A stretch of DNA of 64,000 bases from JADCCX01 sp051649305 (GTDB lineage Bacteria > Pseudomonadota > Alphaproteobacteria > Rhizobiales > Beijerinckiaceae). This document shows positions 36,734-44,660 of the stretch, piece by piece (position 1 is the first letter of the stretch; every line of letters starts with the position of its first letter). The stretch lies in NCBI GenBank assembly GCA_051649305.1, contig JBOFGV010000096.1, positions 65,628 to 129,627 of the forward strand, written 5' to 3'. Under the pieces are notes generated by a model. It saw nothing but the letters and a program-made list of their open reading frames with translations. It had not been told where the DNA came from and made no database searches. A program made the position numbers and the translations under genes.

Positions 36734-36988
36734 ATGCACTGGCAATTGCAGGACGCAAAGAACCGATTCAGCGAAGTGGTGAGCAAGGCAAGGCACGAGG
36801 GGCCACAAACGGTAACCCTGCGTGGCGACCGCGCCGCTGTTGTAATCTCAGCCGAGGATTATGACAGATTGACTGCTGCCAGGCCGACGCTGGCTGATCA
36901 CATCCTGGGTGGTCCGACGTGGGACAATGACTTCATCGCTGATGTGAACAAGCGCCATCCATCCGGGCCGCGCGACGTCGACCTTTGA
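36734..36988 (+). CDS. Phd/YefM-family antitoxin
   Basis: This 84-residue protein begins MHWQLQDAKNRFSEVVSKA, the classical Phd/YefM N-terminal DNA-binding motif, followed by TVTLRGDRAAVVISAEDYDRL. The C-terminal tail is the expected toxin-neutralising part. It lies 12 bases before the PIN toxin gene and forms a type II pair with it. It is next to the replication module, so it probably stabilises the replicon. Confidence 0.9.
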   Translation: MHWQLQDAKNRFSEVVSKARHEGPQTVTLRGDRAAVVISAEDYDRLTAARPTLADHILGGPTWDNDFIADVNKRHPSGPRDVDL

Positions 36989-37000
36989 GCCGGAACAACC

Positions 37001-37402
37001 ATGTATCTGCTCGACACAAATATCGTTTCAGAAGCCCGACGCGGTTCCCCTGAAGCAACCGCCTGGATCCGCTCAGTGAAAAGCAGGGCACTGCATGTCA
37101 GTGTCATCACACTGGGAGAGATCATGCGCGGCATCGAACTCAAGCAGCGCAAGGACCCAAAAGCAGCAGCCCTGCTCGCAGAGTGGCTCATCGCCTTGCG
37201 TGAGGTTCACCGCGAAACAGTTTTGCCCGTGACGGAAGCTGTCGCACTCGAATGGGGACGGCTCAGTGCGGGCCGCAGCCGCAACACGGCAGATGGTTTG
37301 ATCGCTGCCACTGCACGCGTGCATGACCTTATTCTTGTCACACGCAACGGCGCAGATTTTGATGATACCGGCGTGTCAATTATCAATCCCTGGGATATTT
37401 GA
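37001..37402 (+). CDS. vapC: PIN-domain ribonuclease toxin, VapC/FitB type
   Basis: The 133-residue PIN-domain protein has the acidic metal-binding residues D5 (YLLDTN), E40 (TLGEI) and D98 (TADGL), with a fourth in RNGADF. These toxins cut tRNA or rRNA when the antitoxin is degraded. Its 3' end overlaps the 3' end of repC by 27 bases on the opposite strand, tying the addiction module to the replication gene. Confidence 0.92.
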   Translation: MYLLDTNIVSEARRGSPEATAWIRSVKSRALHVSVITLGEIMRGIELKQRKDPKAAALLAEWLIALREVHRETVLPVTEAVALEWGRLSAGRSRNTADGLIAATARVHDLILVTRNGADFDDTGVSIINPWDI

Positions 37403-38794
37403 CGTCGACGGCTTTGCTCGCCTCACCTTGGCTCTCTGCCCAATGAGCGCCATCAGCATGGGGCCGGGTGTGAACTCCCCTGCCCTCGCCTTGTCGGTCA
37501 GCGCCCGGAGGTAGCCACCGGCGGAAATGATTACGGGCGAACCGTTCACCACCATCACGCTTGATCCCGGCGCTACCCCCGGAACGGTTCTGGCTTCCGA
37601 GGAATACTCCGAGCGCTGCAGGATCATCGCAACCGCGATCGCAGCCCCAACCGGCGTCAGAACACGGCAGGCTTCATACCAGGCATCAGGGCTTATCCCG
37701 ATCATCGGCCGCACCGCTTCCGCCGCCCGTTGGAAACTGGGCCATGTGGTGATCTTTCCACCGGCATAGTGATAATCCGTCACATCGGGGCAGGCCTCAA
37801 TCACAAGCGCCAGGGGCAGGTCAGTCTGGATGCCAACTGTTTTCAGTTCCAGGGCAGGCTCAGCCGTCTCCGGAGAAACTGGAATATCGCCCCCATCCCC
37901 ATCGGGTGAGGGTTCAAGATTCTGTAAATCATTTGTTTTGGAATTAGATATGTGCCGCTTGTTCTGAGCGTCATTGCCGTTGATATTTTGAGCATTGATA
38001 TTGGAATTCAGTGTGTTGGTAATATCGGCCAGCAAAGTCGCCAGATCGGCGTGAATCTGCTCGATGGCAGCAAGCCCCTTGAGAGACCGCAGCGGCATCA
38101 CAAGTCCCATGAACCACTGGCGGTAGTCCTCCCAGGGGCCAGCAAGGCCCTCATCAAGCCCCAGCGCAATCATCTTGGAAATATCGCGGCGGTGCAGCGT
38201 GATCCGCGTCTTGAGGCTCTGGATCAGGCGACGCTCGCGCTGCAGCTCTTCGTTCAGTGCCTCGAACTCGCCGATGCGTGCCACCAGCGGCGTCAGATCA
38301 AAACCGAAGACCTCGCTGAAGCGTTCGTCCTTCCTATCCTCCCGCCGGGCGTAGCGCTTGCCGTTGGCGCTGTCGCGGCGCAGGATCAAGCCTGATGACA
38401 CCAATGCTGCCAGATGGCGGCGCAGTGTCGTCTCGGCCACACCATGCGCCCTCGCCTGCAATTGCCGGTTGGAGGGAAAGACGATCAGCTCACAGGATTC
38501 TCCCTCCCCTCCCCCATCAGTATCCATCTGAGACGCTTTCGGCAGCGTCAACGCAGTTTCGGGATGGAAGCTCAGCAGCGCATTCAGCACCGCCAAAGCC
38601 CGGTCCGAGACCCCCAGACGCTCGCGCACCGCTGTCAATGTCCGGAACAGGTGCCATTTGTTGACCGCCGCCGGCACATTGGCGCCGGGCTGGCCTGCCT
38701 CCTCGATCGCCTTCGCAACCATCGCACGCGTTGCCAATTGGCCAAGCGATGCCGCCCGCCGCCCAAAGGGCGTCGTTGAGAGTTGTGTTCCCAT
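37376..38794 (-). CDS. repC: RepC, replication initiator of the repABC module
   Basis: The protein has 472 residues from ATG 38794 and begins MGTQLSTTPFGRRAASLGQL, the conserved RepC N-terminus; ATG 38809 is an alternative. An N-terminal DNA-binding domain with a winged helix (VAETTLRRHLAALVSSGLI) is followed by an asparagine-rich linker near residues 270-300 and a C-terminal domain. RepC is limiting for replication and acts at an origin within its own gene. Expression should be controlled by the antisense RNA encoded just upstream. The 3' end overlaps vapC. Confidence 0.95.
   Translation of the reverse strand: MGTQLSTTPFGRRAASLGQLATRAMVAKAIEEAGQPGANVPAAVNKWHLFRTLTAVRERLGVSDRALAVLNALLSFHPETALTLPKASQMDTDGGGEGESCELIVFPSNRQLQARAHGVAETTLRRHLAALVSSGLILRRDSANGKRYARREDRKDERFSEVFGFDLTPLVARIGEFEALNEELQRERRLIQSLKTRITLHRRDISKMIALGLDEGLAGPWEDYRQWFMGLVMPLRSLKGLAAIEQIHADLATLLADITNTLNSNINAQNINGNDAQNKRHISNSKTNDLQNLEPSPDGDGGDIPVSPETAEPALELKTVGIQTDLPLALVIEACPDVTDYHYAGGKITTWPSFQRAAEAVRPMIGISPDAWYEACRVLTPVGAAIAVAMILQRSEYSSEARTVPGVAPGSSVMVVNGSPVIISAGGYLRALTDKARAGEFTPGPMLMALIGQRAKVRRAKPSTSNIPGIDN
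37915..38025. other. AT-rich stretch in repC, candidate replication origin (oriV)
   Basis: Within GC-rich repC this stretch is clearly AT-rich (runs such as AAATCATTTG, TTGGAATTAGAT and TTGATATTTTGAG). In studied repABC plasmids the origin lies in an AT-rich part of repC that encodes the linker between the two domains, which is the same place here. Assigned by position and composition only. Confidence 0.5.
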
Positions 38795-38883
38795 GATCTT
38801 TGCCTTCATCAGGCAAAAGAATTTTGCTCGCCAAAACGACGCTGACTCTTGACTAAAATTTGCGGAAGTGTGATTCTCTGGCT

Positions 38884-38935
38884 GCTAGACTTAGAGAGGG
38901 CTTCCGGACGGAGACGTTTGGGGGCTCTTTTCTTT
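38884..38935 (+). ncRNA. Antisense counter-transcribed RNA (incompatibility RNA) of repABC
   Basis: In the repB-repC gap, on the strand opposite repC, there is a -35 TTGACT at 38849-38854. A weak -10 (GATTCT, 38872-38877) follows with 17-base spacing. A hairpin AGAGGGCTTCC (38895-38905) with GGGGGCTCTTT (38920-38930, including G-U pairs) ends in TTTTCTTTT. This is the position, size (about 50 bases) and orientation of the ctRNA that lowers repC translation in repABC replicons. The TSS is estimated. Confidence 0.75.
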
Positions 38936-38963
38936 TGCGGGGTTGATGCTCCTCTGTTGGTTT

Positions 38964-40001
38964 CTATCGGCGCCTGTCAGCCGGTGCCGTGTCGGCACTC
39001 AAGCTGGCGTAGCGCTCAAACAACGCGGGCAATTCCTGCACCACGAAATCTGCAAATCCCTCATGCTTCATATGGTCGATGACAATGCGGCTCGCGCCGT
39101 TCGCGTCCGTCACCTTGGCAAAGACATCTCCTTTGGCGGATTTCAGCATGAAGCGCGTCGGCGAATGTCCAGCCGCCACTTCAGGGGAGCGCTTTGCGAG
39201 AGACAACACGGCCAAAAACCTGTTGTCGCTGTCCTGTGCCTGAAAGCTTGCCTGCGTGATCAAGGCACGCACACGCTTTGCCGCAGGGGCCTGCTGAACA
39301 GCTTCAGCCAGTTCCTGCCAACGCGGGCGGCCGGTGCGCGGTGCGCGGCCAATGGCTGCGATCAGGTCTGGTGGCACAGCACTGGCAACCGCAATCAGTT
39401 TCGAGGCTTCAGCCTTGTCCACGGTGAGCGCCTGCTGAATGACAACGCGGCTGCACCCTGCCCGCTCCAGCCGAAGCGCAAAGGCAGCCCGCTCGATAAA
39501 GCTCAGGTCTGCACGCGCGGAATTCTCGATGCCCTGTGCTGCCGCCAGCTGCTCATCGCTCAAGGCCCTGATGAGTGCCCGAACGGGTTGGCCCAGCTCT
39601 CCCAATGCCTTGACACGGCGGTGGCCGTAAGCGGTCTGATAGCGGCCCGGCACTGTTGGATGCGCCCGCAGCAGCACCGGCACAGCCTGACCGCGCTCGG
39701 CAATCGAAGCTTTGAGCGCGGAAAAGGCGTTGTCATCCGCATCAGTGAAGCGGTCGGGGAACGGCGAGGGATCAATCAATCCAGCCTCAACCTCGATCAC
39801 CTGCTCCCCGCTGGTGGCAGCAGCGCGCAGGGCCTCGTTCTCGCGCTCGATGTCAGCGAAGGTTGAGCGTATGGCATTCACCGCACCGGCAGAGCGGCGT
39901 GGTGTTTCAGCTGGGCGGTTGTCAGCTGACAACTCTTCTGCGCTCTTCACTTCAGGAGCGGCTGTAAACATCGAGCGTATGGCATCGGTGCGTTTGCTCA
40001 T
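38964..40001 (-). CDS. repB: RepB, ParB-like partition protein
   Basis: The 345-residue protein begins MSKRTDAIRSMF, the RepB N-terminal motif contacting RepA. The ParB-type NTPase/sliding region is visible around residue 95 (LIDPSPFPDRF) and 118-137 (GQAVPVLLRAHPTVPGRYQTAYGHRRVKAL). An HTH region follows (AGCSRVVIQQALTVDKAEASKLIAVA). RepB binds parS; one parS copy lies within its own codons 23-28. ATG overlaps the repA stop by four bases. It and RepA also repress the operon in known systems. Confidence 0.95.
   Translation of the reverse strand: MSKRTDAIRSMFTAAPEVKSAEELSADNRPAETPRRSAGAVNAIRSTFADIERENEALRAAATSGEQVIEVEAGLIDPSPFPDRFTDADDNAFSALKASIAERGQAVPVLLRAHPTVPGRYQTAYGHRRVKALGELGQPVRALIRALSDEQLAAAQGIENSARADLSFIERAAFALRLERAGCSRVVIQQALTVDKAEASKLIAVASAVPPDLIAAIGRAPRTGRPRWQELAEAVQQAPAAKRVRALITQASFQAQDSDNRFLAVLSLAKRSPEVAAGHSPTRFMLKSAKGDVFAKVTDANGASRIVIDHMKHEGFADFVVQELPALFERYASLSADTAPADRRR
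39918..39933. other. parS: parS centromere-like site inside repB
   Basis: GTTGTCAGCTGACAAC is a perfect 16-bp palindrome matching the repABC parS consensus GTT-N4-GC-N4-AAC. It lies within the repB coding sequence, codons 23-28 (E-L-S-A-D-N). The same sequence recurs at 41327. Confidence 0.88.
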
Positions 40002-41209
40002 CCTCTCCAGACCTTTCCAACAAGACCCGCGATTTCAGCATTCACGGCGTCGACGGATTCCAGCGCCCGCTCATAGGCGACACGTCCAACCGATCCCTTG
40101 TCGAGCTCATAAAGCGATTGATTGGTGAGACCCGCGTTGGCGATGGCCGTTGATTTCCAGGCAGCTGCCTTCAGCACATCGTCCTTGAAGAGATGGCGCA
40201 GCAGCGCGACAACCTGTGTTTCGGGCACATCATGCGGATCGTGGCGCGTCACGATGTAACGCACGAAATCATAGTCCAGCTTGCCGCCCGCCTCCTCTAC
40301 AACCTGCATGACATCGGATGTCATCATGAGGAACTGGCTCATCGAAGCGACATCCACCATTTGCGGATGCACGGTCACAAGCAGTGATGTTGCCGCGTTC
40401 AGCGCACCCATGGTGAGATAGCCAAGCTGTGGCGGGCAATCGATGACCACAACATCGAAGTCCTGTTCGACCTCGGCGATGGCAGAGCGAATGCGTCTAA
40501 AGAAGAGGTCGTGCCCGCGTTGGCCGCGGTCCATCATCGCCCTTGGCGTGTGATGCTCAAACTCCATGAGTTCAAGATTTCCCGGAACCAAAGATATGCC
40601 CTCGAAATAGGTCTTGCGCACAATCTCGCGCATGGGGCGGCGCTGCTCGTCATAGCGGATCGCACCGTAGATCGTGTCACCGTCGCCGATATCAAACTCC
40701 GGCTGATAGCCGAACATGGCAGAGAGCGATGCCTGTGGATCAAGATCCAGCGCCAGCACGCGGTAGCCCTGCAAGGCAAGATACTGCGCCAGATACAGCG
40801 CTGTCGTGGTTTTGGCAGAGCCACCCTTGAAATTGGCAACCGCCAGAACTTGCAGTTTCTCGTTGCTGCGCCGACGCGGCAGAAAGCCCAGTGCCTCGCG
40901 CGGGCGGGCTGAGGCGAGATAATGCCTGAGCTCCGTCACCTGCCCCGGCGTGTACGACCGACGACCGCCTGATCCGACATCGGGTTGCGGGCCAAGGCCA
41001 TCAATCGACAACTGACGCAGATAGCCATCGGACACGCCTATGATCCTAGCCACCTCGCCAGAGCTGAACGAGCGGAGCGTCTTCGCTGAGGTTGGCGCAA
41101 ACAAAGTGGCACGCAAGGAGCGCAGCTGAGCAGAGAGTGCCGCCGCATGATCGCTGATGCGGGAAAGGCTGCTTGGTGCCAGCGCAGATGGATCAGTCCG
41201 TGTTTGCAT
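39998..41209 (-). CDS. repA: RepA, ParA-like partition ATPase
   Basis: The 403-residue protein has an N-terminal helix-turn-helix region (FSSGEVARIIGVSDGYLRQLSIDGLGP, about 48-74). A deviant Walker A motif NFKGGSAKTTT (126-136) and ALDLDPQASLSAMFG follow, with VVVIDCPPQLGYLTMGALNAA as the B region. RepA drives segregation with RepB and represses its own promoter. ATG 41209 is preceded by the nested inverted repeats at 41212-41256, a likely operator. It is the first gene of repABC. Confidence 0.95.
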   Translation of the reverse strand: MQTRTDPSALAPSSLSRISDHAAALSAQLRSLRATLFAPTSAKTLRSFSSGEVARIIGVSDGYLRQLSIDGLGPQPDVGSGGRRSYTPGQVTELRHYLASARPREALGFLPRRRSNEKLQVLAVANFKGGSAKTTTALYLAQYLALQGYRVLALDLDPQASLSAMFGYQPEFDIGDGDTIYGAIRYDEQRRPMREIVRKTYFEGISLVPGNLELMEFEHHTPRAMMDRGQRGHDLFFRRIRSAIAEVEQDFDVVVIDCPPQLGYLTMGALNAATSLLVTVHPQMVDVASMSQFLMMTSDVMQVVEEAGGKLDYDFVRYIVTRHDPHDVPETQVVALLRHLFKDDVLKAAAWKSTAIANAGLTNQSLYELDKGSVGRVAYERALESVDAVNAEIAGLVGKVWRG

Positions 41210-41211
41210 TG

Positions 41212-41256
41212 TTCCAGACGGTAATTTGCCGTTTAACGGCGTGAAAGCGTCTGGAA
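41212..41256. promoter_or_regulatory. Nested inverted repeats before repA (candidate RepA/RepB operator)
   Basis: TTCCAGACG (41212-41220) and CGTCTGGAA (41248-41256) form the outer pair; inside is the 13-bp palindrome GCCGTT-T-AACGGC (41228-41240). The element fills the repA leader directly upstream of the ATG. RepABC operons are repressed by RepA with RepB at palindromes near this place. It may also fold in the mRNA and mask the start. Confidence 0.6.
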
Positions 41257-41285
41257 ATGTAAGCCCGATTCTGGCATTTCGACAA
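41257..41285 (-). promoter_or_regulatory. Candidate repABC promoter
   Basis: On the minus strand, TTGTCG (41285-41280) and TTACAT (41262-41257) are spaced by 17 bases, with the inverted-repeat operator just downstream. The -35 is good and the -10 weak, as common in alphaproteobacteria. Two GTTAAC boxes (41296-41301 and 41307-41312) lie just upstream. Confidence 0.4.
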
Positions 41286-41326
41286 GGAATTTATCGTTAA
41301 CAAGGTGTTAACAGCCAAAAGTCTCA

Positions 41327-41342
41327 GTTGTCAGCTGACAAC
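41327..41342. other. parS: parS centromere-like site upstream of repA
   Basis: A second exact copy of GTTGTCAGCTGACAAC, 118 bases upstream of the repA start and outside the promoter. Sites upstream of repA are known in repABC replicons and take part in partition and incompatibility. Confidence 0.88.
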
Positions 41343-41484
41343 TTTCGAACGCGCGAACATCGATTCTTGCCGCCGATATAAACGGCTGTTGACAAGCAGC
41401 GCCAGCAACTGGCCTATTCGCATCCATGGTTCCACGCAGCCCACAGTCTACAGAAGCGCAAACGTCCGTCTCCCGGAGCGCGGG

Positions 41485-42300
41485 ATGAACTGGCGCAGAC
41501 GTTTGCTTGCCATTGTTGCGCTCGCCGCACTGGCCTTCATTCTTTCCCCCATTGTCTTTGTGGTCTGGCTGTCGTTCTTTGCGCAGGAAATTCCCTCCTT
41601 TCCACCCCAGGGCTACAGCCTGCGCTGGTTTGGTGCGGTGTTCGAGCATCGCCAGTTTGTGCAGGGCTTTATGACCAGCCTGCAGGTGGGCCTGCTGGCA
41701 ACGGCGATTGGATTGGCGCTGGGCGTGCCTGCCGCACTTGTGCTGGCACGTCGCGACGGTCGTATCACAAGGAACATCGGCCACATGCTGATGCTCCCGC
41801 TTGTGGTGCCCGGAGTCGTGCTGGGAACAGCGCTCTACATCTTTCATGTCGAGGCTGAAATTCTCGCCTACGGACAAGGTTACAATCTGGCTGTGATCGG
41901 TTCGCTCGGCGGGCTCATTGCAGCCCATGTCCTGATTGTTATACCCTGGACGGTACGTCTGGTGCTGGCGAGCCTCGCCGGGCTTGATAGGAGCATCGAG
42001 GAAGCGGCGCTCAATCTGGGTGCGACGCCCTGGACAAGCTTTCGCCGCGTGACATTGCCCATGATCCGGCCTGGTATTGTGGCCGCTGCCCTCTTTGGTT
42101 TCGTGATGTCTTTCGGCAATCTTGAAATGAGTCTGTTTCTGGTGGGGCCAGGGCGCACAACGCTGCCCATCGCCATTTTGCAATATCTTGAATGGAAGCT
42201 TGATCCGACGATCGCGGCGGTGTCTGTGTATCAGATGATCATCATTGCAGCGGCATTGCTCATCACGGATCGTTTCGTGCGTCTGGCAAGGGTGGTGTAG
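41485..42300 (+). CDS. Polyamine-type ABC permease, PotC-like
   Basis: The 271-residue inner-membrane permease starts MNWRRRLLAIVALAALAFILSP at ATG 41485, preceded by CGGAGCGCGGG. The upstream open frame runs through parS and is not coding. The EAA loop SIEEAALNLGATPWTSFRRVTLP is near residue 175. It resembles PotC/YdcV of the spermidine/putrescine family. The ATPase gene follows after two bases, and a PotD-like binding protein and PotB-like permease complete the system. The substrate could be a polyamine, an opine or a similar cation. Confidence 0.88.
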   Translation: MNWRRRLLAIVALAALAFILSPIVFVVWLSFFAQEIPSFPPQGYSLRWFGAVFEHRQFVQGFMTSLQVGLLATAIGLALGVPAALVLARRDGRITRNIGHMLMLPLVVPGVVLGTALYIFHVEAEILAYGQGYNLAVIGSLGGLIAAHVLIVIPWTVRLVLASLAGLDRSIEEAALNLGATPWTSFRRVTLPMIRPGIVAAALFGFVMSFGNLEMSLFLVGPGRTTLPIAILQYLEWKLDPTIAAVSVYQMIIIAAALLITDRFVRLARVV

Positions 42301-42302
42301 TT

Positions 42303-43406
42303 ATGGCGCAGGTGCAGTTCCATTCGGTCTCCAAGCGCTACGGTGAGTCAACCGCCGTTGACGACATCACACTGGATATCACGCAAGGCGCTTTCACTGT
42401 GCTGCTCGGACCATCAGGCTGCGGCAAGACCACGACACTGCGTATGCTGGCAGGCTTTGTGCAGCCCACATCAGGGCGCATCGAGATTGGCGGGCGCGAC
42501 GTGACGCAGACCCCGCCATGGCTGCGCAACACTGGATTGGTGTTCCAGTCCTATGCGCTGTTTCCCCACATGACTGTTGCAGAGAATGTCGCCTTTGGTC
42601 TCGATATGCGGAAACTGCCAAAAGCAGACAGTGCAGCCCGCGTGCGCGAGGTGCTGGATATGGTGCGCATGGGCCAATATGCCGACCGCCTGCCCCGCGC
42701 GCTTTCCGGTGGCCAGCAGCAGCGTGTCGCTCTGGCCCGCGCGCTGGCTGTGCGGCCGGATGTGCTGCTGCTCGATGAGCCGCTCTCCAACCTTGATGCC
42801 AAGTTGCGTGCCGAGGTGCGCGTTGAAATCCGTGAATTGCAGCAGCGTCTGGGCCTGACGACCGTGATGGTGACGCATGATCAGGAAGAGGCGCTGACCA
42901 TGGCGGACCAGTTGGTGGTGATGGCGGAAGGACGCATTCGCCAGACCGGCAACCAGTATGATCTTTACGAGCGACCGGCTGATCGTTTCGTGGCAGACTT
43001 TGTCGGGCGGTCAAACTTTCTGGAAGGCGAGATTTTGCCCGATGGAAGCTTTGTCTCAAAGGGTGGCCTGCGCCTGGCTTTGGGTCAGCGCCGGTTTGAA
43101 CCGGGACACGCAACATTTGCGCTTCGCCCGGAGCAATTGACCGTTGGTTCTGCAATAAAACAAGCCACTGCAAAAAAACTTGCGTCCGGCAAATTGCCTG
43201 CGCACAATTTGCTCAACGGACAAGTGACAGTCACATCCTATCTGGGCGCTGGCATCGATATTCATGTCATGCTGCCCGGTGGTGAACGAATGATCATGGC
43301 GATGGCCAACCGCGACGGACTCGCGGCACCAAAGCCGGGTGATACCCTTGCAATCAGCTGGCCGGAGGAGGGCGGGTTGATCTTTCAGGGTGACAGACGC
43401 CGTTGA
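42303..43406 (+). CDS. Polyamine-type ABC ATPase, PotA-like
   Basis: The 367-residue ATPase has Walker A GPSGCGKTT, signature LSGGQQQRVALARAL, Walker B LLLDEPLSNLDAKL and a C-terminal TOBE-type domain (FALRPEQL, then VTSYLGAGIDIHVMLPGGE). It energises the PotB/PotC-like permeases. The start is two bases after the permease stop; the binding-protein gene follows after 22 bases. Confidence 0.92.
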   Translation: MAQVQFHSVSKRYGESTAVDDITLDITQGAFTVLLGPSGCGKTTTLRMLAGFVQPTSGRIEIGGRDVTQTPPWLRNTGLVFQSYALFPHMTVAENVAFGLDMRKLPKADSAARVREVLDMVRMGQYADRLPRALSGGQQQRVALARALAVRPDVLLLDEPLSNLDAKLRAEVRVEIRELQQRLGLTTVMVTHDQEEALTMADQLVVMAEGRIRQTGNQYDLYERPADRFVADFVGRSNFLEGEILPDGSFVSKGGLRLALGQRRFEPGHATFALRPEQLTVGSAIKQATAKKLASGKLPAHNLLNGQVTVTSYLGAGIDIHVMLPGGERMIMAMANRDGLAAPKPGDTLAISWPEEGGLIFQGDRRR

Positions 43407-43428
43407 CGGCAACAGGGAGAACGGAACC

Positions 43429-44478
43429 ATGGACGACATCAAAGATATGAACCGACGCGTGCTGCTGGCAGGTGCTGCAGCAATGGCGGGAGCCAGCGCA
43501 TTGCCAGCTGGCGTGGCGGCGCAGGAAAACAAGCGCATCGTGATCGGCACATGGGGAGGGGACTATGCCCGCCTTCTCGCCAAGCACATAGAAACACCGC
43601 TGCTGCAAACCAAGGGTTTTGAACTGGTGCAGGATCAGGCATCCGATGCACCAAGGCGTGCCAAGTTGATTGCCGAAAAGCGTCTGCCACGCGGCACCAG
43701 CGATGTGCAGGCGCTGTCTGCGGTCAATGTGGCTGAAATGGTGGCGCAGGAAACACTGGAGAAACTGGACTACAGCAAGATCCCAAACGCGGCCAACCTG
43801 CTGCCTGTGCTGAAGTCTGATTACTCGATCCCGCATATCTATTCGGGTCTGGTCATCCTTTATAACCCCAAGGTCATTGCCAAGGCTCCCACAAGCTTTG
43901 CCGATCTGTTTGATCCCGCCAACAAGGGCAAGGTCGGTGTCATTGATATCCAGTATATCTACACCATGCTTGCGGCGTCTCTTGCAGCGGGCGGAACCGT
44001 GTCCAACTTTGATCCGGGCAAGCCAAAGCTGATGGAACTCAAAGCCAACGGCGTGAAGGTTTATCCCACCAACGAGGCACTGGCGCAGGCTCTGAAGACA
44101 GAAGAAGTCGGCATGTGCATCATGTGGAAAGCCCGCGCCGTGCAATGGCAGAACGCCGGCATTCCGGTGCAGGCGGTTGCGCCGAAGGAAGGCGTGCTGC
44201 TGTTTGTTTCGGAGTTCGCCATTCCGCGCAATGCCCAGAACAAAGCAGGTGCCTATGCCTATCTCAACGCGGCGCTTGATCCTGCACCGCAATCCGGTTT
44301 CGCCGTGGACTTCGGCTACAACGCCACGGTCAGCAACGCGACTGTTGCCCCTGATCTTGATGCCCGCATCGGCTTCACAGCCGATGAGCGCAAGCGCCTG
44401 CTGAACCCCGACAACGCCTACATCACCAAGAACGACGCTGCCCTGAAGGAATGGTGGGACAAGTCGTTCAAGGGGTAG
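43429..44478 (+). CDS. PotD-like periplasmic binding protein
   Basis: The 349-residue secreted protein has a Tat-like signal with an RR pair (MNRRVLLAGAAAMAGASALPAGVAAQ). The mature part starts NKRIVIGTWGGDYARLL, as in the PotD/PotF-type SBP_bac_8 family, and ends NDAALKEWWDKSFKG. A GGGAGAACGG site precedes ATG 43429; the open frame begins earlier at 43390. Polyamine-binding acidic residues cannot be confirmed by eye, so the ligand is uncertain. Confidence 0.88.
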   Translation: MDDIKDMNRRVLLAGAAAMAGASALPAGVAAQENKRIVIGTWGGDYARLLAKHIETPLLQTKGFELVQDQASDAPRRAKLIAEKRLPRGTSDVQALSAVNVAEMVAQETLEKLDYSKIPNAANLLPVLKSDYSIPHIYSGLVILYNPKVIAKAPTSFADLFDPANKGKVGVIDIQYIYTMLAASLAAGGTVSNFDPGKPKLMELKANGVKVYPTNEALAQALKTEEVGMCIMWKARAVQWQNAGIPVQAVAPKEGVLLFVSEFAIPRNAQNKAGAYAYLNAALDPAPQSGFAVDFGYNATVSNATVAPDLDARIGFTADERKRLLNPDNAYITKNDAALKEWWDKSFKG

Positions 44479-44516
44479 TTTGCTGTGATGGATCTGGTGA
44501 CTTGCACAGGCATTGT

Positions 44517-44626
44517 GCGTCCTTCGAGGCTTTCGCTATCGCGAAAGCACCTCAGGATGAGAAGGCATGTGCAAGGCACTGATTTCCTCATCCTGAGGAG
44601 CCGCGAAGCGGCGTCTCGAAGGACGC
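44517..44626. repeat. Composite palindromic repeat within the Pot-like operon
   Basis: Outer arms GCGTCCTTCGAG (44517-44528) and CTCGAAGGACGC (44615-44626) are perfect inverted copies. Inside are hairpins GCTTTCGC/GCGAAAGC (44529-44548) and GCCGC/GCGGC (44600-44612), and CCTCAGGATGAG (44550-44561) is inverted as CTCATCCTGAGG (44587-44598). This CCTCATCCTGAGG-type element is a different family from the one at 11933. It sits in the 182-base gap between the binding-protein and PotB-like genes, where it may attenuate or stabilise mRNA. Confidence 0.85.
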
Positions 44627-44660
44627 AGTCTGGTCGTGCAACATCACGGAACCAGATCCC

